Below are positions 54,589 through 64,000 of a DNA stretch of 64,000 bases, in pieces. The notes below the pieces were generated by a model. That model worked only from the letters and a program-made list of their open reading frames with translations, had not been told where the DNA came from and did not search any database. The DNA is from Rheum nobile (lineage: Eukaryota > Streptophyta > Magnoliopsida > Caryophyllales > Polygonaceae): NCBI GenBank assembly GCA_027886185.1, contig WOAB01000052.1, positions 806,001 to 870,000 of the forward strand, read 5' to 3'. A program made the translations under genes and the position numbers. Position 1 is the stretch's first letter; each line of letters starts with the position of its first letter.

Positions 54589-55999
54589 TGATCAGCGCTA
54601 CTTTGTAGTGCATATCTAGGAGTTGTTATCGGTGTTTTGGGTACCATTTGGAGATGTTTAGAGCGTTATTATGGAGATTGGAGTTGAGGAGTAGAAGTGC
54701 AGATATGGTGGTTTGGAGAAGCTTAAATGAAGATATATTGAAGAGAGAAGGAAGTCACCCAAGAAGACGAAGAAGTGGAACCAAGCGGGTCTATGAAGAT
54801 CCGCGATCGCGGAAGTGCCGCCACGGGCGCGGATGGTCGCGGAAGAGCAAGGCTTCTGGTCGCGGTTAATTCGAGAGCATTAGGGTATTTTCCGCGATCG
54901 CGGCAATTCTTCCGCGGTCGCGGAAATCTGCATCAGTGCGTCCGAAGAGTTTTTCCGAAGATTTTATTTATTCCATTTTCTTTCATTCCGTTTATTTTAT
55001 TTCCTTCTAAGATTAGACTTGTTATCTTTTTAGCATTAGGTTTGGTTTTTAGGTTATTTAACCTAATTTCCATAGCAGCCTTTGAATTCAGTTTTTCATT
55101 CTACATTCAATTTTTCCTTTGAGTTTTTGTTTCAAGACTATGAAGAACTAAGCACCCTTTGCTTAGTCCGACAATTGAAGCCTTGGTTTGAATTTTATTG
55201 TGAGATTATTCCTTTCCTCTATCCTTGAATGTTATTAATTCTGTTATGCTTCATTCCATTGAGTTATATTGATTTCTCTAGATTAGCTACCTAGTTTTAT
55301 TGATATTATTCATATTGCAGGATTAGGGTTTTGAATTCTATTGGTTGATCTAGTTCATCAATTGTTGTAATTGGTATTATTAATATTGGTTTCCCTAGCG
55401 TGACAAAGTAGTTGAGATTGATATTATCTATAGTGCTAGTTACTCTAATCTGGTCATCTTGTTGAGATTAATATTGTTCATCTCTAATTCAGAGAAGCAA
55501 CCACGATTTAGTGGAACGAGTTGTGAATGTTTATTGTGAAGAGAATTGATTACATGTCGAGTACTGACGAGTTGTTAAGTATTGCATGAGCCTATCTATT
55601 CCTGAGCTTACTGCTGCTGTTAGATTTATCTTGATTGTTTAATAGTTAGGACTATCAGGACTAGTTGGATTGATAACTATTTCAGAACATGGATTAGGAC
55701 ATTCATGAGGATTGAGGGACTAGGAATAATCATTGATCAATCAACCAAACTAAAGGTGGATATTTGTTTGGCTAAGTGTTTTTCCCAATTTGATTACAAA
55801 CCTTTGCTTTTGTTTACTTTACTTTGTTTACTTGTTTACAAACAACCAACCAAAACCCCCCTTTGTTACTTTTGCATGTAACCTTACATAAAGAAAGACA
55901 ACTCCTCCCTGTGGGATTCAACCCTTGCTTGCCTATTCTACTAGTTTAGGTTATTAAGGATTTTACTTTGATAAGGCGATACGACTTTAGCCTCCGTCA
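54589..55999 (+). repeat. Second LTR of array D
   Basis: 1411 bp, near-identical to the first; hairpin region carries several base differences (for example TTCCGCGGTCGCGGAAA). Followed by a perfect tRNA-Asp primer site at 56003-56020. Confidence 0.93.
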
Positions 56000-56878
56000 A
56001 ATTGGCGCCGTTGCCGGGGAGGCAAGTTTTGCTTTTTCTTTGTGTGTGTTTTTGTGCCTATTTTTTTGTGTGGATGACGGACGGGTTTTCAGTCGTCCTA
56101 AACCCGGTCAAAATAATTCCTAACAAACCTAAACAAGTAGTAGAGACAAGCAAGGGTCGAATCCCACAGGGAGGAAGTAATCTTTCTAAGTGTTGAAAAG
56201 CATGCAAAGTAACAAGGGGGTTTTAGTTATCAAACTGAGCAAAGTAAACAAGGTTAAGTTGACTTGAGAATATGATTGGGGAAAGTAGTTCCACTAGAAC
56301 GAGATCCACAATACAGAGATGTAGGTCGATCACTGAAATCTATTAAATCCAAGTTCTTTAACTATTCTTATGGTTGTTCCCACCCAGATCTTAAGTACTA
56401 CCAATTCTCACAGTTGTTGATAGACTTATCACAATATCAATGGAAGAAAACCTTACCACTAACAAAGCAATAGCAATGCACACAAGGATATAGGATACAT
56501 GCGAATAGAAGAAAACCTTACTACTGAACATGCAAATAATTCTCACTCACAATTGCACACTCGTATTCCACTATATGTAACAATTGTGTTTGCCACTAGA
56601 TATGCACTCGTATTCCACTATATGCAAACCCTAGCAATTTGATAAATATTACTCAACCTAGATGGCCAGACTATGAAGAATAACGATAAATCAATAATCA
56701 ATATAACCAAGAGAATTAAACCAACACATATAAGAATAAGAACAAGGAATAGAAATCTCACAACCGAATCAACTGTATTGCTTCAAACGTCTAGTAGAAC
56801 AAAGGTGTTTAGTTCTCCATGGGTTAAAACCCTAGAGGCAGAAAGAAAACGAGTTTTTATCTAAGACCTGGAAAAGAT

Positions 56879-56886
56879 CTTAAATA
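56879..56886 (-). promoter_or_regulatory. TATA-like box, E LTR 1
   Basis: TATTTAAG on the minus strand, same word as in B; the LTR 2 copy is at 60993-61000. Confidence 0.5.
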
Positions 56887-56993
56887 GGCTTTGGAAAATA
56901 AAGTTAACCTAATGCAAAATAACAAAGGAAATAAAATAATAGAAAATAAGGAAATCTGAAATAGCAAAAATAAGGAAATAAAGTCTTCTGGTC

Positions 56994-57124
56994 GCGAGGC
57001 GCTACGTGCCTACCACGGGGCGTCAGTTCCTTCTCTGAGATCCACCGCCGGGTCGCGGTGGCTTCTGGCGCGGGGCGTCAAGTTACACCGCGGGGCGGTG
57101 AGTTCCACCGCGGGGCGGCGATTC
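56994..57124. repeat. U3 hairpin array of E
   Basis: CCACCGC-CGGGTC-GCGGTGG (57042-57061) and CACCG-CGGGG-CGGTG (57086-57100) are clean; other copies are imperfect. Stem arms equal those of B; loops differ. Confidence 0.88.
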
Positions 57125-57463
57125 CTTTTTCATCTTCTGCGACACTTTAGTAGAAACGCCATAACTTTTGATTCCCAACTCGGATTGCGCTCATATTTTG
57201 AGGACTTGCAGTAGACTTCAAGATCTAACTCCTCGAATTGAAATAACGTCATTTGGACATCTGCGTAGAGAGCACGAACCATTTGAATTCAGCACATTGT
57301 TCTTCTACTCTTCATTAATACACTTCAAACCTCTATAAATCCCATGATTTCTTCACTTCTCCACTCTAACTGCATAATCCACGATTGTGCTCTAAATCCA
57401 TCCAAATGGCGCCTCAAACCTGGTAATAACCCCCAGATATGCACTACAAAATAGCACTTATCA

Positions 57464-58204
57464 AGTCCCCCATGCTTAAACCTTGCTCGTCCTTGAGTAA
57501 GCTAAAGTCAACCTACTCCTCCAATCAATCCCCAAGGTTTCAGGAAGCATAGAAAACTCAATCTCCAAGAGTCATACCCAACAATAAACTCCAGGCAACC
57601 ATACAATAAACCCAGCACAATAAACTACAACATCAAATCAAAAATCTCAACACCCCACACAATCAAGCCAAAAGGAAAGCAGACTACTTCCCCCAAACTT
57701 ATCCCAAACACCACAGAGTGAATAAATTCTAATCCTAGTCTCCCATCTATCTTCTTATACCTCCCAGAGTTACCTACCCGAATCCTCCTTATAACTCCTC
57801 TTCTTATGAAGCCTCGCCAAGAGAAAATGAGGATTCCTAAAATTCACTCTTCTTCTTTTCACTCATTTTGCCAAGGTGCCCTTTCGGGTTTTCACCAAGC
57901 CACTCATTTCATTTTCCAATAGATGTACTCACATAAGCTCACGTCACTCTTGACCACATATTACCCCAGCCTAATACTGGTCCAAGCCACATGCTTATTA
58001 CCTAGGCCGTCCTTTCGGGTTTTCGACCTATCCCATGATTTTTATGTATGCCTTTTTTCAATTTTTGGCTCTTTTCATTTATATATAGTTTTTAATTTTT
58101 CTCCTTAACAACGTAGCAAGTATAGAACTCTCCCCTATGCTTAAACATTGCATTGTCCTCAATGTAATGAAAGACAAAAGAATAAAGCACAGGGAAAAGC
58201 AAAA
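57464..58204 (-). other. E1 3' internal region
   Basis: Polypurine tract AAGCATGGGGGACT (minus) next to the LTR, then the single-copy block equivalent to B's duplicated unit, up to a second PPT-like motif near 58130-58145. No gene. Confidence 0.65.
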
Positions 58205-58210
58205 AATATC

Positions 58211-58440
58211 TCACAAACGTCGCCAAGCTGCTTGGACACTGAAGGTATCGCTGGCGGTCTTCTCAATAAATGCCCAGGTCTCTGGTGTTGGGCGGGTGTC
58301 TTCATCAACTCTATAATCTTCTCCTACCGTGCAATTAAAAGGGAACCACTTTGGTGAGTAGTGATAAAACAATGATAGTAGGGTTGCACGGCCTTCTAGG
58401 AACACAAGGTGGAGCCCACATGTAATAATGGTGTGGGCTC
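58211..58440 (-). CDS. Conserved small reading frame, E1 copy
   Basis: Open from MFLEGRATLLSLFYHYSPKW through GEDYRVDEDTRPTPETWAF to AAWRRL (64 codons). It differs from E2 by a few residues and has decayed counterparts in B and D. GTGAG at its end overlaps a donor-like site. Whether it is translated is unknown; family not recognised. Confidence 0.4.
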
Positions 58441-58585
58441 TAGTGTTCCTCCTCCTCAGCTGCCAATTGTAGGGCCATCATCGTTGTCAAATAATGTGTA
58501 GGGCAATATATCCTCCTTGACAACATGAAGGAAGAGACTTACAATGGTGTGGAAACACCTTCTTCAATAGGCATGGGTCTCTTCC

Positions 58586-58687
58586 CTGCAGGTTAGTCGG
58601 AAACAAAAACCAAAACAAAAACAAAGCAAAAACAAGCAAAACTAATGCAAGAAATAAAGAAAGAAAAACAAAGAAAGTAAAACATAC
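58586..58687 (-). other. Intron-like block, E1 copy
   Basis: Minus strand GAG then GTATGT (from 58687), T-rich tract, GACTAACCTGCAG ending at 58586; 102 bp, after the gag-protease stop. Confidence 0.5.
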
Positions 58688-58751
58688 CTCGGGTTGCCTC
58701 CCGGACAGCGCCTTAGTTATTGTCATGGCTTGACATACTACTCCATCCTTC

Positions 58752-60046
58752 TCAACTTGGTTTGCTTACAACCACCAAACTCCTGGGGCCTGGATCAGGG
58801 GGATGCCTCTTTGTATACTCCCGATTGAGCGTGACCCCCAAACTCCTGCACTTCTTTGTGGGTGGACCGTTGTGTATACCCATGAACGCACTTGCCATCT
58901 TCAGAAATGGCCTACCCAACATCTCAAGGCCTGCATGCCTATCTTGCCCTGTATCCAGCATATAAAAATTCACCACTTGAATCAAGGCCTCCTTCTTGTG
59001 CTTCCCTTTCGGTTTCTTCTTGATCATGCACAGCACCTTTAACATTTCCTTGCAGCGAGGGGTGCTGTCTGCCAATGTGACCAAGGGAACGGTTTTTGTG
59101 CAATCACTGAAGGCGTCATAGATGTTCTCGTTGTTCTTTAGCCTTTGAGTAACTCGGGAAGCCTCAAGAAAAGGTGCGACGGGTTGCAGCGCGACGAGCG
59201 GGAAGGAGTTGAGACGCACAAACTCATCATAGGTAGCCTCGAGAGGGTCGGGGACTGCCGGGGTGTTTTTGAGGGGAACGGGCGTCTCTGGAGTATTTTC
59301 GCGATCACGACACTCCTCCTCATCGTCGCTGAATTCCTCTAGGCTCAAAAAGTACTCCTCCTCAGTCAGCACCTTGCGAAAAAGGTATCCACCCAAACCT
59401 CATCAACAGAGCTAGGATTTTGGATGCAGGGTCGCGGTGGTCTCACCGCGGGGCAGTGGTCATCGCCGCGGGGCGGTGGCTGTGAGGGAAGATTACTGAG
59501 GCTCACCGCCGGGTCGCGGTCAGTGTTGTCGGGGGGCGGTGAAATAACTGGGGCTTCACGCCGGGTCGCGGTGAGAGGTGACACGGGGCGGTCGGCGATT
59601 TTCTCCATCTCATATTCGTCCTCCTCTTCAGCACTAGGAGGAACATTTTCCCTCGAGTTTACTACCGTTTGAGATGGTAGATTCCCCGAAATCCTTGCAT
59701 CGATCCGTATAATTGATTCCACCATCTGGTCCACCTGCCTTACTATATTCTTGATGCTTGACTCCGTAGTTTGAGTATGAGTAACGAAGTGTTGAGTCAA
59801 GGTCCTGAGCATCTCTTCAGCCGACAAATTTGGATTGGACACTGGTGGGTTATGCTCGTATGCCGGATTGTACTATTGTGGAGCACCCTGCTGGTACAAA
59901 GATTGTGGCTCTGGGTAGAACTCCTAGTAGTCATAACCATATGGATGGTATTGCTGGTACCCATAACTCAAATTGGGGTGATCTTTCCACCCTGGAGTGT
60001 ATGAGTAGGAGTATGGGTCATATCGCGGCTCTCCCCAAAAATCCAT
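58752..60046 (-). pseudogene. E1 gag and partial protease
   Basis: Starts MDFWGEPRYDPYSY at 60046; Tyr/Pro-rich N-terminus, then SAEEMLRTLTQHF, SSIKNIVRQVDQMVESI and SQTVVNSRENV. Unlike B it lacks the VTLRSG block. The linker (59430-59600) is filled with hairpin motifs. A frameshift near 59390 leads to LTEEEYFLSLEEFSDDEEE and the protease-like part VNFYMLDTGQDRH, EMLGRPFLKMAS, ending VVVSKPS at 58752. Two TAG stops lie in the N-terminal part near 59922-59924 and 59874-59876. Confidence 0.88.
59430..59600. repeat. Hairpin motif cluster in E1 gag linker
   Basis: Several copies of the CCGCGGGGCGGT and CACCGCCGGGTCGCGGT types, matching those in E's LTR and read in different frames. Confidence 0.8.
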
Positions 60047-60092
60047 ATCTGTAACAAAAATCAAAAAGGGAAAACAAAAGTCAGTAGCACGG

Positions 60093-60118
60093 GTGTGGAC
60101 CGTAAGATAGGTCCACAC
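60093..60118 (-). other. Leader hairpin of E1
   Basis: GTGTGGACC and GGTCCACAC, perfect 9-bp arms around an 8-nt loop, between primer site and gag; same stem as B 5530-5555. Confidence 0.6.
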
Positions 60119-60166
60119 TAAAGTAACACGCACACAAACAAACACACAGAAAAATCAAATCTTGCC

Positions 60167-60184
60167 TCCCCAGCAACGGCACCA
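60167..60184 (-). other. Primer binding site of E1 (tRNA-Asp, two mismatches)
   Basis: Minus strand TGGTGCCGTTGCTGGGGA; both differences from tRNA-Asp are C-to-T. Confidence 0.8.
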
Positions 60185-60187
60185 ATT

Positions 60188-61594
60188 TGACGGACGGGTT
60201 TTCAGTCGTCCTAAACCCGGTCAAAATAATTCCTAACAAACCTAAACAAGTAGTAGAGGCAAGCAAGGGTCGAATCTCACACGGAGGAAGTAATCTTTCT
60301 AAGTGTTGAAAAGCATGCAAAGTAACAAGGGGGGTTTTAGTTATCAAACTGAGCAAAGTAAACAAGGTTAAGTTGACTTGAGAGTATGATTGGGGAAAGT
60401 AGTTCCACTAGTACGAGATCCACAATACAGAGATGTAGGTCGATCACTGAAATCTATTAAATCCAAGTTCTTTAACTATTCTTATGGTTGTTCCCACCCT
60501 GATCTTAAGTACTACCAATTCTCACAGTTGTTGATAGACTTATCACAATATCAATGGAAGAAAACCTTACCACTAACAAAGCAATAGCAATGCACACAAG
60601 GATATAGGATACATGCGAATAGAAGAAAACCTTACTACTCAACATGCAAATAATTCTCACTCACAATTGCACACTCATATTCCACTATATGTAACAATTG
60701 TGTTTGCCACTAGATATGCACTCGTATTCCACTATATGCAAACCGTAGAAATTTGATAAATATTACTCAACCTAGATGGCCAGACTATGAAGAATAACGA
60801 TAAATCAATAATCAATATAACCAAGAGAATTAAACCAACACATATAAGAATAAGAACAAGGAATAGAAATCTCACAACCGAATCAACTGTATTGCTTCAA
60901 ACGTCTAGTAGAACAAAGGTGTTTAGTTCTCCATGGGTTAAAACCCTAGAGGCAGAAAGAAAACGAGTTTTTATCTAAGACCTGGAAAATATCTTAAATA
61001 GGCTTTGGAAAATAAAGTTAACCTAATGCAAAATAACAAAGGAAATAAAATAATAGAAAATAAGGAAATCCGAAATAGCAAAAATAAGGAAATAAAGTCT
61101 TCTGGCCGCGAGGCGCTACGTGCCTACCGCGGGGCGGCGACTCCCACCGCGGGGCGTCAGTTCCTTCTCTTAGATCCACCGCCGGGTCGCGGTGGCTTCT
61201 GGCACGGGGCGTCAAGTTACACCGCGGGGCGGTGAGTTCCATCACGGGGCGGCAATGCCTTTTTCAGCTTCTGCGACACTTTAGTAGAAACGTCATAACT
61301 CTTTATTCTCAACTCGGATTGCGCTCATATTTTGAGGACTTGCTGTAGACTTCAAGATCTAACTCCTCGAATTGGAATCACGTCATTTGGACATCTGAGT
61401 AGAGAGAACGAACCATTTGAATTCAGCACATTGTTCTTCTACTCTTCAATACACTTCAAACCTCTATAAATCCCATGATTTCTTCACTTCTCCACTCTAA
61501 CTCCATAATCCATGATTGTGCTCTAAATCCATCCAAATGGCACCTCAAACCTGGTAATAACCCCCAGATATGCACTACAAAATAGCACTTATCA
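60188..61594 (-). repeat. LTR 2 of array E (shared between units)
   Basis: 1407 bp; serves as 5' LTR of E1 and 3' LTR of E2. TATTTAAG (minus) at 60993-61000; hairpin array at about 61108-61250. Confidence 0.93.
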
Positions 61595-62340
61595 AATCCC
61601 CCATGCTTAAACCTTGCTCGTCCTCGAGTAAGCTAAAGTCAACCTACTCCTCCAATCAATCCCCAAGGTTCAGGAAGCATAGAAAACTCAATCTACAAGA
61701 GTCATACCCAACAATAAACTCTAGGCAACCATACAATAAACCCAGCACAATAAACTACAACATCAAATCAAAAATCTCAACACCCCACACAATCAAGCCA
61801 AAAGGAAAGCAGAGTACTTCCCCCAAGCTTATCCCAAACACCAAAGAGTGAATAAATTCTAATCCTAGTCTCCCATCTATCTTCTTATACCTCCCAGAGT
61901 TACCTACCCGAATCCTCCTTATAACTCATCTTCTTATGACGCCTCGCCAAGAAAAAAATGAGGATTCCTAAAATTCACTCTTCTTCTTTTCACTCATTTT
62001 GCCAAGACGCCCTTTCGGGTTTTCACCAAGCCACTCATTTCATTTTCCAATAGATGTACTCACATAAGCTCACATCACTCTTGACCATATATTACCCCAG
62101 CCTAATGCTGGTCCAAGCCACCTGCTTATTACCTAGGCCGCCCTTTCGGGTTTTCGACCAATCCCAGGATTTTTATGTATGCCTTTTTCAATTTTTGGCT
62201 CTTTTCATTTTTTAATTTTTTTTAATTTTTCTCCTTAACAACGTATCAAGTATAGAACTCTCCCCCATGCTTAAACATTGCATTGTCCTCAATGTAATGA
62301 AAGACAAAAGAATAAAGCACAGGGAAAAGCAAAAAATAAC
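61595..62340 (-). other. E2 3' internal region
   Basis: Polypurine tract at 61595-61608 and the same non-coding block as E1. No gene. Confidence 0.65.
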
Positions 62341-62559
62341 TCACAAACGTCGCCAAGCTGCTTGGACACTGAAGGTATCGCTGGCGGTCTTCTCAATAAA
62401 TGCCCAGGTCTCTGGTGTTGGGCGGGTGTCTTCATCAACTCTATAATCTTCTCCTACCGTGCAATCAAAAGGGAACCACATTGGTGAGTAGTGGTAAAAC
62501 AATGATAGTAGGGTTGCACGGCCTTCTAGGAACACATGGTGGAGCCCAGATGTAATCAT
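62341..62559 (-). CDS. Conserved small reading frame, E2 copy
   Basis: 72-codon open frame MITSGLHHVFLEGRATLL to AAWRRL, eight codons longer at its start than E1, otherwise almost identical. It lies between the gag-protease gene and the purine-flanked 3' block. Confidence 0.42.
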   Translation of the reverse strand: MITSGLHHVFLEGRATLLSLFYHYSPMWFPFDCTVGEDYRVDEDTRPTPETWAFIEKTASDTFSVQAAWRRL

Positions 62560-62835
62560 GGTGTGGGCTCTAGTGTTCCTCCTCCTCAGCTGCCAATTGT
62601 AGGGCCATCATCGTTGTCAAATAATGTGTAGGGCAATATATCCTCCTTGACAACATGATGCGCAACTTCTCCATGGGGAACTCTGGACAGCTGGCCTTGG
62701 GTACCACTCTTTTTCTTCTTTTTTTTTTCTTTTTTGCCCCCCGTTTAAGGTTTTTTTGGGGGTGACTTAGTGCAAGGAAGGAAGAGACTTACAATGGTGT
62801 GGAAACACCTTCTTCAATAGGCATGGGTCTCTTCC

Positions 62836-62917
62836 CTGCAGGTTTGTCGGAAACAAAAACCAAAACAAAGCAAAAGCAAGCAAAACTAATGCAAGAAATA
62901 AAGAAAGTAAAACATAC
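62836..62917 (-). other. Intron-like block, E2 copy
   Basis: GTATGT donor (from 62917) and CCTGCAG acceptor (62836), 82 bp; shorter than E1 in the purine-rich middle, ends conserved. Confidence 0.48.
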
Positions 62918-62981
62918 CTCGGGTTGCCTCCCGGACAGCGCCTTAGTTATTGTCATGGCTTGACATACTACTCCATCCTTC

Positions 62982-64000
62982 TCAACTTGGTTTGCTTACA
63001 ACCACCAAACTCTTGGGGCCTAGATCAGGGGGATGCCTCTTTGTATACTCCCGATTGAGCGTGACCCCCAAACTCCTGCACTTCTTTGTGGGTGGACGGT
63101 TGTGTATACCCATAAACGCACTTGCCATCTTCAGAAATGGCCTACCCAACATCTCAGGGCCTGCATGCCTATCTTGCCCTGTATCCAGCATATAAAAATT
63201 CACCACTTGAATCAAGGCCTCCTTCTTGTGCTTCCCTTTCGGTTTCTTCTTGATCATGCCCAACACCTTTAACATTTCCTTGCAGCGAGGGGTGCTGTCT
63301 GCCAATGTGACCAAGGGAACGGTTTTTGTGCAGTCACTGAAGGCCTCATAGATGTTCTCGTTGTTCTTTAGCCTTTGAGTAACTCGGGAAGCCTCAAAGA
63401 AAGGTGCGACGGGTTGCAGCGCGACGAGCGGGAAGGAGTTGAGACGCACAAACTCATCATAGGCAGCCTCCAGAGGGTCGGGGACTGCCGGGGTGTTTTT
63501 GAGGGGAACGGGCATCTCTGGAGTATTTTCGCGATCACGGCACTCCTCCTCATCGTCGCTGAATTCTCTAGGCTCAAAAAGTACTCCTCCTCAGTCAGCA
63601 CCTTGCGAAAAAAGGTATCCACCCAAACCTCATCAGCAGAGCTAGGATTTTGGATGCAGGGTCGCGGTGGTCTCACCGCGGGGCGGTGGTCATCGCTGCG
63701 GGGCGATGGCTGTGAGGGAAGATTACTGAGGCTCACCGCCGGGTCGCGGTCAGTGTTGCCGCGGGGCGGTGAAATAACTGGGGCTTCACGCCGGGTCGTG
63801 GTGAGAGGTGACGCGGGGCGGTCGGCGATTTTCTCCATCTCATATTCGTCCTCCTCTTCAGCACAAGGAGGAACGTTTTCCCTCGGGTTTACTACCGTTT
63901 GAGATGGTAGATTCCCCGAAATCCTTGCATCGATCCGTATAATTGATTCCACCATCTGGTCCACCTGCCTTACTATATTCTTGATGCTTGACTCCGTAGT
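62982..64000 (-). pseudogene. E2 gag and partial protease, cut by window end
   Basis: From about QVDQMVESI at the window edge through SQTVVNPRENV, the hairpin-rich linker (about 63660-63820), a one-base frameshift near 63566 and the protease-like part (VNFYMLDTGQDRH) to VVVSKPS at 62982. The N-terminus and leader lie outside the window. Confidence 0.88.

Larger units (their letters stand above)
51239..56074 (+). mobile_element. Array D: head-to-tail Athila-like elements sharing LTRs
   Basis: Order: 37 bp of an internal 3' end with polypurine tract (51239-51275), LTR (51276-52694), internal (52695-54588), LTR (54589-55999), then a new primer site and leader (56000-56074) cut by array E. Because both LTRs are followed by a primer site and preceded by a purine tract, this is a multimer with one LTR between units, not a simple insertion. 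The complete unit has a gag-protease deletion and only 1.9 kb between LTRs. Confidence 0.88.
56075..57463 (-). repeat. LTR 1 of array E
   Basis: 1389 bp; TGATAAGTGC start and CCGTCCGTCA end on the minus strand. It lacks an 18-bp hairpin unit present in LTR 2. TATTTAAG (minus) at 56879-56886. Confidence 0.93.
56075..64000 (-). mobile_element. Array E: tandem Athila-like elements, minus strand, continues past window
   Basis: LTR (56075-57463), internal E1 (57464-60187), LTR (60188-61594), internal E2 (61595 to the window end). Read on the minus strand, each LTR follows a purine tract and the second is followed by a primer site, so two units share the middle LTR. The array sits in the D leader after GTGGA, which should recur at the far end if the whole array entered as one insertion. 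Each unit has gag and partial protease, no RT. Confidence 0.88.

Noticed and set aside
56673..56864. 63-codon frame in E LTRs (also at 60787-60978)
   Set aside because: Plus-strand frame in a minus-strand LTR; identical because the LTRs are copies.

Overview
The window is plant nuclear DNA, probably eudicot, built almost entirely from nested LTR retrotransposons. No cellular host gene, tRNA, rRNA or CRISPR array is visible. The evidence for a plant is: Ty1/copia elements with Sirevirus-type repeated polypurine tracts, a Tekay-like chromovirus whose LTR starts TGTAACACCC, Athila-like elements primed by tRNA-Asp, and a degenerate CCCTAAA telomere-type tract. The species cannot be read from the sequence.

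Layout. (1) 1-2482 is old AT-rich DNA with a gypsy integrase relic and an LTR-like relic called H here. (2) Element A (2483-29249, + strand, copia; TSD TTTCC) is old and full of stops. It contains two later insertions: B (4110-10392, +, Athila-like gag-protease element without RT or integrase; TSD AAGAT) inside A's gag, and G (17643-28241, - strand, nearly complete copia; TSD ATCTT) in A's 3' region. (3) After more H relic comes C (29822-40800, -, Tekay-like gypsy with 2.4-kb LTRs; TSD AATGT). (4) A second gypsy integrase relic lies at 41031-41340. (5) F (42219-49314, -, copia related to A; TSD GATAT) has lost almost all of pol but keeps gag and a 528-codon third ORF. (6) After about 2 kb of relic DNA there are two head-to-tail arrays of Athila-like non-autonomous elements that share LTRs: D (+, from 51239) and E (-, from 56075 to beyond the window end). 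E is inserted in D's leader.

How the parts fit. A, F and G share a third ORF downstream of pol, in the env-like position; it is intact in F and G. It resembles the domain annotated in plants as 'putative plant transposon protein'. B, D and E share a plan: tRNA-Asp primer site, leader hairpin, gag and part of protease, an intron-like block, a small conserved reading frame, two PPT-like motifs. They look like non-autonomous elements that would need an Athila-type partner for RT and integrase.

The most unusual signal is a recurring one. B, C, D, E and relic H each carry a family-specific set of short, mostly GC-rich inverted repeats in the LTR, about 100-140 bp upstream of the TATA-like box. 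In B and E the same motif also peppers the gag linker, read in different frames, and copy number differs between paired LTRs in C and E. All coordinates, LTR ends and duplications were read by eye; no alignment or database search was run.
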